From UBA3792 sp045576895 (GTDB lineage: Bacteria; Bacillota; Clostridia; Christensenellales; CAG-138), in contig JAZNHI010000045.1 in the NCBI GenBank assembly GCA_045576895.1, positions 1 to 24,168 on the forward strand: 24,168 nucleotides of DNA, read 5' to 3'. Positions within the stretch are counted from its first letter, which is position 1; the number at the start of each line of letters is the position of its first letter. The translations under genes and the position numbers were made by a program. Shown here piece after piece: positions 15,780-22,169 of the stretch. Below the pieces are notes generated by a model. The model saw only the letters and a program-made list of their open reading frames with translations. It was not told where the DNA came from and searched no databases.

Positions 15780-17087
15780 ATGAACACATCCTTCGCCACC
15801 GTCTTTGCCCGGTCCTCGGCGATCGGCGGCGCGATCTGCGTGATCCGCGTCTCCGGCGAACGGACGCGCGCGATCGCGGAAACCCTGCTCGATAAGCCCG
15901 TGACCGACCGTCCGAACCGCGTGCGGCATGTGCGCATTCTTCAAAACGGCGACGTGCTCGACGACTGCATGGCGGTCTTTTTCAAAAAGCCGAACAGCTA
16001 CACCGGCGAGGACCTGCTGGAGCTGCACTGCCACGGCGGCATGCAGACCGTTCGCGGCGTGCTTGCCGCGCTTTCGGAGGCGGGCGGTGTGCCCGCCGCG
16101 CCGGGCGAATTTACCAGGCGCGCGTTTCTGAACGGCAAGATGGACCTCAGTGAAGCCGAAGCCGTCATGGACGTGATCAACGCGCAGGCGGAAAGCAGTC
16201 TCCGTTCCGCTTTGGAACAGCTTGCGGGCAGCGTCAGCCGCCGGATCCGCGCCGCGGAGGAGCTGCTTCTCGACGCGCGCGCCGCGATCGAAGCGGCGAT
16301 CGACTATCCCGACGAGGCGGAAGAGAGCGCCTACGCTTCCCTGCCGCACACGCTGCAGGCGGCAAAGACCGAGCTCCTTGCCATGATCGAGGAGGGACGC
16401 AGAGCCCGCATCCTGCGGGACGGCATGAAGCTCGTCATCCTCGGTCGCCCGAACGTCGGGAAAAGCTCGCTTCTGAACGCGCTTCTGGGCGAGGACCGCG
16501 CGATCGTCACCGCGGCGGCGGGCACCACGCGCGACGTGTTGGACGAGCGGATCTCGATCGGCGGCGTGCCCGTGCGGCTCATCGACACCGCGGGCGTGCG
16601 CGAAGCGGCGGACGAGGCGGAACGCATCGGCGTGGACCGCGCGAAAAAGGCGCTGGAAACGGCGGACGCCGTGCTGCTCGTGCTGGACGGCAGCGAGCCG
16701 ATCACGCAGGAGGATGAAGCGCTGCTTTCGGAGACCGAAGGACGCACGCGCATCGTGATCGCGAACAAGTGCGATCTCGGGACCGGCGCTATCGACGCGC
16801 TTCCCATAAGCTGCAAAACCGGCGAAGGGATCGACGCGCTGAAAGCCCGCATTGCGGAGATTGCTGCACCCTCTCTCCAATCGACTGCGGCGATCACCAA
16901 CGAGCGGCATCTCCTTGCGCTGGAAGCCGCGCGCGAGGCGATCGGGCACGCCGAAACGCAGACCGATCCGGACTGTATCGCAACCGACCTTTCGGAAGCG
17001 CTGCATGCGCTCGGCACGGTCACCGGCACGGACGTGGACGCCGAGGTCATCGACCGGATCTTTTCCAACTTCTGCGTGGGGAAATAA
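15780..17087 (+). CDS. mnmE: tRNA uridine-5-carboxymethylaminomethyl modification GTPase
   Basis: A 435-residue GTPase that, with MnmG, modifies the wobble uridine of certain tRNAs. The N-terminal folate-binding domain begins FATVFARSSAIGGA. The G domain has G1 GRPNVGKS (222-229), G2 GTTRD (248-252), G3 DTAG (269-272) and G4 NKCD (329-332). The C-terminus is FCVGK, the family's catalytic Cys motif. At 435 residues it is slightly short for the family (about 450-460). The start at 15780 fits the family N-terminus, but no Shine-Dalgarno sequence precedes it: the 14 bases upstream are pyrimidines apart from a single A and form the tail of a terminator hairpin. Its usual partner mnmG does not follow. 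Confidence 0.95.
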   Translation: MNTSFATVFARSSAIGGAICVIRVSGERTRAIAETLLDKPVTDRPNRVRHVRILQNGDVLDDCMAVFFKKPNSYTGEDLLELHCHGGMQTVRGVLAALSEAGGVPAAPGEFTRRAFLNGKMDLSEAEAVMDVINAQAESSLRSALEQLAGSVSRRIRAAEELLLDARAAIEAAIDYPDEAEESAYASLPHTLQAAKTELLAMIEEGRRARILRDGMKLVILGRPNVGKSSLLNALLGEDRAIVTAAAGTTRDVLDERISIGGVPVRLIDTAGVREAADEAERIGVDRAKKALETADAVLLVLDGSEPITQEDEALLSETEGRTRIVIANKCDLGTGAIDALPISCKTGEGIDALKARIAEIAAPSLQSTAAITNERHLLALEAAREAIGHAETQTDPDCIATDLSEALHALGTVTGTDVDAEVIDRIFSNFCVGK

Positions 17088-17096
17088 CGGCAACAC

Positions 17097-17129
17097 AAAA
17101 CAGCGTACGGGTTTTCCGTACGCTGTTTT
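17097..17129. terminator. Bidirectional terminator between mnmE and the DUF1292 gene
   Basis: A perfect 14-bp stem (17097-17110 with 17116-17129, core ACAGCGTACGG) and a five-base loop, with T-run on the right and A-run on the left, serve the two convergent genes. Confidence 0.92.
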
Positions 17130-17147
17130 TCGGTTCTGTTTCTCTTT

Positions 17148-17432
17148 TTACTCCTCTTCGTCGCCGTCCGCCATCTCGTCGAGGATCTCCAAAAACTCGT
17201 TGAAGACCTCGTCCAGGAGGACGTCGTTTTCGATCGGCAGATAGCGTTCGCCGTCCGCGTCCTTGACGATCTCGAGGATCACGACCTCGTCCTCGTCGAC
17301 GTTCTCGACCTCGTCGATCGGGATCAGCGCGGCATAGCGCTTCTTTTCGTAATCGAACGTGGCGACGAGATCGAATTCGACCTCCTTGCCCTGTTCGTCG
17401 ATCAGTGTGACCAGCGTGTTTTGTTCTTCCAT
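17148..17432 (-). CDS. DUF1292 domain protein (YrzB family)
   Basis: A 94-residue, very acidic protein (MEEQNTLVTLIDEQGKEVEF at the start, EILDEMADGDEEE at the end). It matches the small DUF1292/YrzB family that in Bacillota normally follows ireB and ruvX; its function is not known. The open frame extends to 17537, but AGGAG (complement of 17440-17444) lies seven bases before the ATG at 17432, and the extra upstream residues come from repeat DNA. The gene is 458 bp from ruvX, against near adjacency in the usual operon, so it may rely on its own promoter, which I could not identify. Confidence 0.88.
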   Translation of the reverse strand: MEEQNTLVTLIDEQGKEVEFDLVATFDYEKKRYAALIPIDEVENVDEDEVVILEIVKDADGERYLPIENDVLLDEVFNEFLEILDEMADGDEEE

Positions 17433-17454
17433 GGTATTTCTCCTATTGTTATTC

Positions 17455-17482
17455 AAAGATCCTTCGCTCCGCGCAGGATGAC
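17455..17482. repeat. Dispersed intergenic repeat, GATCCTTCG...CAGGATGAC type (copy 2)
   Basis: It resembles the sequence at 2683-2713: both start AAAGAT(T/C)CTTCGC and end CAG(A/G)ATGAC, with a shorter middle here. It lies directly upstream of the DUF1292 Shine-Dalgarno sequence. Confidence 0.6.
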
Positions 17483-17543
17483 GGCGGTGCGGACGGGCAT
17501 TGCCCGTCCCTACGGTCTCATGCGGCAAAGCCATCATTTATTC

Positions 17544-17696
17544 CACCTCATCCGTCTCGCTTCGCGATCCACCTTCTCCTCAAGGAGAAGGCTTAAGCCT
17601 TGGCTTCCCCTTGAGGGGAAGCATGGTACGCGCGGGAAGCGCGCGATCTTCCGCCGAAGCAAAGCGGAGTTGTCACCCGCAGGGGCTGATGAGGTG
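17544..17696. mobile_element. MITE-like element with 9-bp terminal inverted repeats and internal hairpins
   Basis: CACCTCATC at 17544-17552 is exactly inverted as GATGAGGTG at 17688-17696, bounding 153 bp with no coding capacity. Inside are two perfect hairpins: CCTTCTCC-TCAA-GGAGAAGG (17572-17591) and CTTCCCC-TTGA-GGGGAAG (17604-17621). The build suggests a non-autonomous palindromic element that splits the ruvX-DUF1292 gap. No transposase is nearby and no clear target duplication is seen, so mobility is inferred. Confidence 0.65.
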
Positions 17697-17757
17697 TCAC
17701 GTCTCTATGACGATCCTATCCGCCGTTTATCCCGCAAGCGGGAGGCAAACATCATGC

Positions 17758-17803
17758 AAATCCGCCAATTCAGCGACATGTGCGGTGAATTTGACTCCCT
17801 GCT
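17758..17803 (+). repeat. Dispersed repeat family R1, copy A
   Basis: The core ATCCG(C/T)CAA...GCGACATG(C/T)GCGG is shared with copies at 18712-18766 (+) and 21941-21993 (-). This copy is the most diverged, with one base missing and several substitutions. Confidence 0.65.
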
Positions 17804-17845
17804 ACTTCCGTCGCCCGGGAATGCGAAGCATGGGAGGCGGAAGCA

Positions 17846-17882
17846 GAAAACCGGTCCGGTGAAAACCTGTTTTCATCGGACC
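17846..17882 (-). terminator. Terminator after ruvX
   Basis: On the minus strand, GGTCCGATGAAAAC and its near complement (complements of 17869-17882 and 17853-17866) form a long stem with one mismatch, followed by GGTTTTC. It lies eight bases after the ruvX stop. The short T-run makes it moderate in strength. Confidence 0.72.
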
Positions 17883-17890
17883 GAACGGCG

Positions 17891-18316
17891 TCAGCCGTTC
17901 GGGTGCGAGTCCATATAGCCCTGCAGGATCAGCACGGCTGCAAGCTTGTCGATGACCTTTTTCTGTTTTTCGCGCGAGATGTCCGCGTCGACGAGCACGC
18001 GCCGCGCCGCCATGGTGGTAAGCCGCTCGTCAAAGAACTGCAGCTCGCCGTCCCATTGCCTTTGAATGGCTTCGGCAAAGCGCTGCACCTTCTCCCCCTG
18101 CTCGCCGACCGTTCCGTTCATGTTCATGGGCATCCCCAAAAGGAGCCGGCACGGAGCGTAACGGTTCAGAATCTCCACGATATGCGCAACGTCTTTTTTT
18201 GTGCTCTCCGTCCGCCGGTACGTTTCGACGCCCTGCGCGGTGATCCACAAGGGATCGGACACCGCAACGCCGATGCGCCTGTCGCCGACGTCCAGCGCAA
18301 CCATGCGCGGCTTCAA
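17891..18316 (-). CDS. ruvX: Pre-16S rRNA nuclease / Holliday junction resolvase-like YqgF
   Basis: A 141-residue RNase H-fold protein of the YqgF/RuvX family, which matures the 5' end of 16S rRNA. The acidic active-site residues are visible: D9 in VALDVGDRRIGVAVSD, D96-E97 in FFDERLTT, and D123 in KKVIDKLAAVLILQ. The chosen start is TTG at 18316, whose TTGA overlaps the ireB stop by four bases. ATG at 18304 (MVALDVG) is the alternative and would make the protein four residues shorter; neither has a clear Shine-Dalgarno sequence, which fits coupling to ireB. The neighbours ireB upstream and DUF1292 downstream are the usual ones for this gene. Confidence 0.92.
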   Translation of the reverse strand: MKPRMVALDVGDRRIGVAVSDPLWITAQGVETYRRTESTKKDVAHIVEILNRYAPCRLLLGMPMNMNGTVGEQGEKVQRFAEAIQRQWDGELQFFDERLTTMAARRVLVDADISREKQKKVIDKLAAVLILQGYMDSHPNG

Positions 18317-18564
18317 TGCTTTTGTACGTAGAAGCGAACAAGCTCTTCAATGAGCTCGTCCCGCTCCATGCGCAGGATCATGTAGCGCGCGTTGTTGTGG
18401 CTGGTGATGTACGTCGGATCGCCGGACAGCAGATAGCCCACGATCTGATTGACCGGATCGTAGCCCTTTTCCCGCATCGCCGCGTATGCCGTCATCAAAA
18501 CGTCTTCCGCCGTCTTGACATCCCGCGGAGCGGTGAATTGAATGGTATCGCCTTTGTTTTCCAT
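18313..18564 (-). CDS. ireB: IreB family regulatory phosphoprotein (UPF0297/YrzL)
   Basis: An 83-residue protein of the IreB/UPF0297 family. The conserved core is visible: VLMTAYAAMREKGYDPVNQI, then VGYLLSGDPTYITSHNNAR and a charged C-terminal helix (RDELIEELVRFYV). In Enterococcus, IreB is phosphorylated near its N-terminus by the Ser/Thr kinase IreK and affects cephalosporin resistance; T7 here is a possible counterpart. GGAGG lies eight bases before the ATG. It begins an operon with ruvX (four-base overlap) under its own promoter. alaS, its common upstream neighbour, is not present. Confidence 0.94.
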   Translation of the reverse strand: MENKGDTIQFTAPRDVKTAEDVLMTAYAAMREKGYDPVNQIVGYLLSGDPTYITSHNNARYMILRMERDELIEELVRFYVQKH

Positions 18565-18584
18565 AGCATATTCCTCCGTATATG

Positions 18585-18614
18585 ATTATAACGTATTTTG
18601 TTCGGATTTGTAAA
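18585..18614 (-). promoter_or_regulatory. sigma-A promoter of ireB-ruvX
   Basis: On the minus strand TTTACA (complement of 18609-18614) and a perfect TATAAT (complement of 18585-18590) are 18 bases apart, just upstream of the ireB Shine-Dalgarno sequence. Confidence 0.8.
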
Positions 18615-18628
18615 CCCGAATCCTGTAA

Positions 18629-18651
18629 AATCACAGTTTTTTCGCAAAGCG
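18629..18651 (+). repeat. Direct repeat R2, first copy
   Basis: A 23-base sequence, AATCACAG followed by a run of T and CGCAAAGCG, is repeated at 18785-18807 with 21 of 23 bases the same. The two copies bracket R1 copy B. Confidence 0.7.
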
Positions 18652-18711
18652 TAATAACTGTGCAGACCGGGAAACGCCTTTATCACCGTCCGGATCCGTC
18701 AGGAAGCATCC

Positions 18712-18766
18712 CAACGGAAAACAACGATCCGTCAAATCCGGCGACATGCGCGGCGGATCTGACTCC
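18712..18766 (+). repeat. Dispersed repeat family R1, copy B
   Basis: The 40 bases 18727-18766 match the minus-strand reading of 21941-21980 at 37 positions. Resemblance extends leftward through CAACGG at 18713-18717. Confidence 0.8.
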
Positions 18767-18784
18767 TTTCTGCCGACCGAATGC

Positions 18785-18807
18785 AATCACAAGTTTTTCG
18801 CAAAGCG
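18785..18807 (+). repeat. Direct repeat R2, second copy
   Basis: AATCACAAG, a T-run and CGCAAAGCG: the second copy of the 23-base sequence at 18629-18651, 156 bp downstream and about 25 bp before the Shine-Dalgarno sequence of the lipoprotein gene. Confidence 0.7.
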
Positions 18808-18841
18808 CATATCATGCAGAAAAACGAACGAGGAGGAACCT

Positions 18842-19834
18842 ATGAAACGAACGATCCTGATCGTGCTGGCGGTGCTGCTTGTCATTCTGCCGCTCGCCTG
18901 CAAACCGGCGGAAACCGAGACGGTCGCGCTTGAACTGCACGAGGTAACGCGCTCGGTGTTTTACGCGCCGCAATACATCGCAATGTCGCTGGGCTATTTT
19001 GAGGAAGAAGGTCTGCATGTGGAGATCACGACCTCCGGCGGCAGTGAAAAGGCAATGACCGCGCTTCTTTCCGGCGACGCCGATCTGTGCCTTGCCGGTC
19101 CGGAGACCGGCGTGTATGTGATGAACGAGGGCAAGGACGATCATCCGGTGATCGTGGGACAGCTTACGAAGCGCGATGGCTCCTTTCTGATCGCACGCGC
19201 GCCTTCCGATCACTTTTCGTGGAACGATCTTATCGGCAAGACGATCATCGGCGGACGAAAGGGCGGCATGCCGATCATGACGCTGCGCTGGGTCATGGCA
19301 AACAACGGTCTCATAGACGGCGAGAACTGCACGATCATCGACTCGATCCAGTTCAATCTGATGGCGGGCGCGTTTGAAAGCGGCGAAGGCGATTACGTGA
19401 CGCTGTTCGAGCCGACCGCGACCGAATTCCAGAAAGCGGGCAAGGGCTATATCGTGGCGAACATCGGGCTTGAATCCGGCGAAGTGCCCTATACCTGCTA
19501 CTTCGCCTCGCAGAAGATGATCGAGGAACACCCCGAACGCATCGAAGCGTTCCTGCGCGCGATCTATCGGGCGCAGCAGTGGATCGAGACCGCAAGCGAC
19601 GAGGACGCGGCAAAGGCGATGCAGCCGTACTTCCCCGATGCGTCGCTGGAAAGCCTCATGGCGGTCGTGAAATCGTACCGCGAAACGGACTCGTGGAAGA
19701 AGGATCCCGTCATGCAGGAAGCGGACTACGAACGGCTGCTCTCCGTCATCGACTTCAACGGCGAGCTTTCGGGACGTCCGGACTTCAACAAGCTTGTGAA
19801 CAACCGCTTTGCACAGAAGGTCAGCGGACAATAA
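18842..19834 (+). CDS. ABC transporter substrate-binding lipoprotein, SsuA/NMT1 (THI5-like) type
   Basis: A 330-residue predicted lipoprotein. The signal peptide ends in LPLAC (C20). The mature part has the NMT1/THI5-like and SsuA/TauA pattern: VFYAPQYIAMSLGYFEEEGL (39-58), then GGSEKAMTALLSGDADLCLAGPE, where the first lobe meets the ligand. Relatives bind aliphatic sulfonates, taurine, nitrate or pyrimidine precursors of thiamine; which ligand applies here cannot be read from sequence. AGGAGG at 18831-18836, five bases before the ATG, fixes the start. No permease or ATPase gene lies beside it, and a terminator follows, so it must use a transporter encoded elsewhere or act as a stand-alone binding protein. 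The upstream region is repeat DNA with no clear promoter. Confidence 0.87.
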   Translation: MKRTILIVLAVLLVILPLACKPAETETVALELHEVTRSVFYAPQYIAMSLGYFEEEGLHVEITTSGGSEKAMTALLSGDADLCLAGPETGVYVMNEGKDDHPVIVGQLTKRDGSFLIARAPSDHFSWNDLIGKTIIGGRKGGMPIMTLRWVMANNGLIDGENCTIIDSIQFNLMAGAFESGEGDYVTLFEPTATEFQKAGKGYIVANIGLESGEVPYTCYFASQKMIEEHPERIEAFLRAIYRAQQWIETASDEDAAKAMQPYFPDASLESLMAVVKSYRETDSWKKDPVMQEADYERLLSVIDFNGELSGRPDFNKLVNNRFAQKVSGQ

Positions 19835-19870
19835 AAAGCGGCCCGAACGTCGGATCGCACGGACCATGAC

Positions 19871-19902
19871 AAAAGAACGCCCTTGCGGGGGCGTTCTTTT
19901 TC
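19871..19902. terminator. Bidirectional terminator between the lipoprotein gene and clpX
   Basis: A perfect 12-bp stem (AAAAGAACGCCC at 19871-19882 with its complement at 19889-19900) and a six-base loop have a T-run on one side and an A-run on the other. The two genes converge on it. Confidence 0.92.
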
Positions 19903-19910
19903 GGGTTGCG

Positions 19911-21245
19911 TTATTCGGCTTTCTTCACCGCGGGAGCTGCGGTCTTCGCGCGTGTTTTGCGCGCGGTCGGCAGTTTCGGCTGCGGTTCGCCGTCGCGGAT
20001 CAGCTTGGGCGGGGCGATCTTGTTGATCGTGTCCGCCGTGATCTCGCAGGTCTTGACGCCTTCCTGGGACGGGATCTCATACATGATGTTCAGCATGACG
20101 TCCTCCATGATGGCTCTGAGACCTCTTGCGCCGGTCTTGCGCTCGATCGCCTTCTGCGCGACCGCCTTCAGCGCGTCGTCGTTGATCACGAGATCGACGC
20201 CGTCCATCTCGAACAGGCGGCGATACTGCCGCGTCAGCGCGTTCTTCGGCTCGGTGAGGATCTGGATCAACGCTTCCTCGGTGAGGTTTTCGAGCGTGAC
20301 GATGATCGGCACTCTGCCGACGAACTCGGGGATCAGACCGAACTTCAGAAGATCCTCGGGGAGGATACCCTTGAGGATCGTGCCGACGTCCTGCTGCTTT
20401 GTGGAGCGGACCTCCGCGCCGAAGCCCATGAGCTTAGAGCCCGTGCGCTTCTGGATGATCTTTTCGATGCCCGTGAACGCGCCGCCCACGATGAACAGGA
20501 TGTTCGTCGTGTCGATCTGCAGGCATTCCTGCTGCGGGTGCTTTCTGCCGCCCTGCGGGGGAACGTTCGCCACGGTGCCCTCGAGGATCTTCAGCAGCGC
20601 CTGCTGCACGCCCTCGCCGGAAACGTCGCGCGTGATGGAAACGTTCTCGCCCTTTCTGGCGATCTTGTCGATCTCGTCGATGTAGACGATGCCCATCTGC
20701 GCCTTGGCAATGTCGTAATCCGCCGCCTGGATGAGCTTTAGGAGAATGTTCTCCACGTCGTCGCCGACGTAGCCCGCTTCGGTGAGCGCGGTTGCGTCCG
20801 CCACGGCAAACGGCACGTCGAGGATCTTCGCGAGCGTCTGCGCGAGCAGCGTTTTGCCGCAGCCCGTCGGTCCGAGCATGATGATGTTGCTCTTCTGCAG
20901 CTCGACGTCGTCGGTCTTTTCGCCCATCATGCGGATGCGCTTGTAGTGGTTGTACACCGCAACGGCAAGCGCCTTCTTTGCGCCCTCCTGCCCGATCACG
21001 TACTGATCGAGCGCGGCGACGATCTCCGCGGGCTTCGGAATGTCTTCCTTCGTGTATGCGCCCTTCTTGTCGTTCGGCTGCTCGTAGCGCATATCCTCCT
21101 GCACGATCTCACGGCACAGCTCGACGCACTCGTTGCAGATATACACGTTCGGGCCCGCAATCAGCTTGCGGACCTCGCTGCGCTGCTTGCCGCAGAAGCT
21201 GCAGCGTACCTTATCGAAATTGTCTCTGTCTCTTGTGCCTGCCAT
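19911..21245 (-). CDS. clpX: ATP-dependent Clp protease ATP-binding subunit ClpX
   Basis: A 444-residue AAA+ unfoldase that feeds substrates to ClpP. The N-terminal zinc-binding domain has C15-x2-C18 and C37-x2-C40 (CSFCGK, CNECVELC). Walker A is GPTGCGKT (125-132), Walker B YIDEID (188-193), and the pore loop GYVG (158-161) is present. The C-terminus ends in a basic Lys/Ala/Thr tail (about the last 25 residues) beyond the usual core. The frame is open to 21266, but the start at 21245 gives the family N-terminus and has GGAG eight bases upstream. It lies four bases after clpP, so the two are one transcript. No lon gene follows. Confidence 0.96.
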   Translation of the reverse strand: MAGTRDRDNFDKVRCSFCGKQRSEVRKLIAGPNVYICNECVELCREIVQEDMRYEQPNDKKGAYTKEDIPKPAEIVAALDQYVIGQEGAKKALAVAVYNHYKRIRMMGEKTDDVELQKSNIIMLGPTGCGKTLLAQTLAKILDVPFAVADATALTEAGYVGDDVENILLKLIQAADYDIAKAQMGIVYIDEIDKIARKGENVSITRDVSGEGVQQALLKILEGTVANVPPQGGRKHPQQECLQIDTTNILFIVGGAFTGIEKIIQKRTGSKLMGFGAEVRSTKQQDVGTILKGILPEDLLKFGLIPEFVGRVPIIVTLENLTEEALIQILTEPKNALTRQYRRLFEMDGVDLVINDDALKAVAQKAIERKTGARGLRAIMEDVMLNIMYEIPSQEGVKTCEITADTINKIAPPKLIRDGEPQPKLPTARKTRAKTAAPAVKKAE

Positions 21246-21249
21246 TCTG

Positions 21250-21834
21250 TTATCTCCTCGGTGCAATGATCTCGTCCACGAGACCGTATTCCTTTGCCTG
21301 CTCCGGCGTCATGAAGTTGTCGCGCTCGGTGTCGCGCTCGATCGTTTCGATCGGCTGACCGGTGCGCTCCGCCAGGATGCGATTCAGCTGTTCGCGGATC
21401 TTGATGATCTGTTCCGCATGGATGCGGATCTCCGTCGCCTGTCCCTGCGCGCCGCCGCTCGGCTGGTGGATCATGATCTCGCTGTTCGGCAGCGCCTTGC
21501 GCTTGCCCTTTGCGCCCGCCGCCAGCAGGAACGCGCCCATGCTTGCCGCAAGCCCGACGCAGATCGTGCAGCATTCGCACTTCAGGTACTGCATCGTGTC
21601 GTAGATCGCGAGCCCTGCGCTCACGGAGCCGCCGGGGCTGTTGATGTACAGGAAAATATCCTTGTCGGGATCCTCCGCTTCCAGAAACAGCATCTGCGCG
21701 ATGACGAGATTTGCGGTGTCGTCGTCGATCGGACCGCCGAGAAAGATGATGCGATCCTTCAAAAGACGCGACCAGATGTCGTAGGAGCGCTCGCCGTGGC
21801 CGGACTGTTCGACCACCATCGGTATCAGGTTCAT
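21250..21834 (-). CDS. clpP: ATP-dependent Clp protease proteolytic subunit
   Basis: A 194-residue serine protease, the barrel-forming partner of ClpX. The catalytic triad is S98 (GLAASMGAF), H123 (MIHQP) and D172 (ERDNFM), all at the usual places, and the substrate-binding NSPGGSVSAG (65-74) is intact. A strong Shine-Dalgarno AGGAGGT lies six bases before the ATG. A perfect 13-bp hairpin sits about 10 bases before this Shine-Dalgarno sequence in the message. Upstream is tig, 335 bp away across repeats and hairpins; downstream is clpX. Confidence 0.97.
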   Translation of the reverse strand: MNLIPMVVEQSGHGERSYDIWSRLLKDRIIFLGGPIDDDTANLVIAQMLFLEAEDPDKDIFLYINSPGGSVSAGLAIYDTMQYLKCECCTICVGLAASMGAFLLAAGAKGKRKALPNSEIMIHQPSGGAQGQATEIRIHAEQIIKIREQLNRILAERTGQPIETIERDTERDNFMTPEQAKEYGLVDEIIAPRR

Positions 21835-21857
21835 GTAGATACCTCCTTTTTTTGATT

Positions 21858-21887
21858 CACTCTGTCAAAAAGTCTTTTGACAGAGTG
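21858..21887 (-). promoter_or_regulatory. Perfect 13-bp hairpin just upstream of clpP
   Basis: CACTCTGTCAAAA (21858-21870) and TTTTGACAGAGTG (21875-21887) pair perfectly around a four-base loop. No T-run follows on either strand, so it is not a standard terminator. In the clpP message it ends about 10 bases before the Shine-Dalgarno sequence. It could be an mRNA stabiliser, a regulatory hairpin or a protein-binding palindrome. Confidence 0.6.
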
Positions 21888-21893
21888 GTTATT

Positions 21894-21937
21894 CAGGACC
21901 GCCTATAACCCTTCGGTTTATACGAGCGGCGGTCCTG
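21894..21937. repeat. Long imperfect hairpin in the tig-clpP spacer
   Basis: CAGGACCGCC (21894-21903) is inverted as GGCGGTCCTG (21928-21937). The inside adds TATAACC-CTTC-GGTTTATA, so the whole folds into an extended imperfect hairpin. Confidence 0.6.
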
Positions 21938-21940
21938 CAA

Positions 21941-21993
21941 GGTGTCAAATTCGCCGCGCATGTCGCCGGATTTGACGGATTTGTGTGCCGTTG
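21941..21993 (-). repeat. Dispersed repeat family R1, copy C (inverted)
   Basis: Read on the minus strand it matches R1 copy B at 37 of 40 core bases (21941-21980), and the match weakens toward CAACGG at the far end. Confidence 0.8.
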
Positions 21994-22008
21994 ATCTTTA
22001 AAAGTCCT

Positions 22009-22165
22009 TGCCTCCCTTGTGTAAGGGGGCGCGGAGCTGAGCGCCCGCTGTGCGGGATGCAGCGAAGCGGAAGCGCGGGTCGAACAGGGAGAAAACCACA
22101 CGGCGCGTGGTTTTCGACCATGTGAGACCATCGGTGGCAGCCGTCAGGCTGACGGAGGGATTGTC
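22009..22165. repeat. Composite palindromic repeat downstream of tig
   Basis: It begins TGCCTCCCTTGTGTAAGGG and ends GACGGAGGGATTG, so its edges are partly inverted. Inside are GGCGC...GCGCC, a perfect 9-bp stem GAAAACCAC-N7-GTGGTTTTC (22091-22115) and CCGTCAG-G-CTGACGG near 22141-22155. On the minus strand the 9-bp stem ends in TTTTC and may serve as the tig terminator. The edges look like the two halves of a known kind of clostridial repeat with extra sequence between them, but this was not searched. Confidence 0.5.
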
Positions 22166-22169
22166 TCCC

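Larger units (their letters stand above)
17433..17890. other. Gene-free 458-bp region filled with repeats
   Basis: No gene is seen here. Minus-strand ruvX ends on the right and minus-strand DUF1292 begins on the left. From left to right it holds a GATCCTTCG-type repeat (17455-17482), a 7-bp hairpin GACGGGC-ATT-GCCCGTC near 17488-17504, a miniature inverted-repeat element (17544-17696), a CCCGC-AA-GCGGG hairpin at 17731-17742, one copy of a dispersed repeat (17758-17803), and the ruvX terminator. Confidence 0.8.
21835..22169. other. Gene-free 335-bp region between tig and clpP, filled with hairpins and repeats
   Basis: No gene is seen here. From the clpP side it holds the clpP Shine-Dalgarno sequence, a perfect 13-bp hairpin (21858-21887), a second hairpin (21894-21937), R1 copy C (21941-21993), and a composite repeat with several stems (about 22009-22165). 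I found no well-spaced promoter for clpP; a TTGACA and TATAAA on the minus strand are 20 bases apart, which is too far. Confidence 0.75.

Noticed and set aside
14796..17096. A 766-codon open frame on the minus strand opposite khpB and mnmE
   Set aside because: It spans two well-supported genes and the terminator between them, and has no family signature; it is an artefact of GC-rich codons.
17433..18841. A CRISPR array or tandem repeat in the repeat-rich intergenic DNA
   Set aside because: The repeats are unevenly spaced, differ in orientation and belong to several families; there are no regular spacers and no cas genes.
21858..21887. CtsR or CIRCE heat-shock operator at clpP
   Set aside because: CtsR sites are direct repeats of GGTCAAA and CIRCE is TTAGCACTC-N9-GAGTGCTAA; this inverted repeat fits neither.
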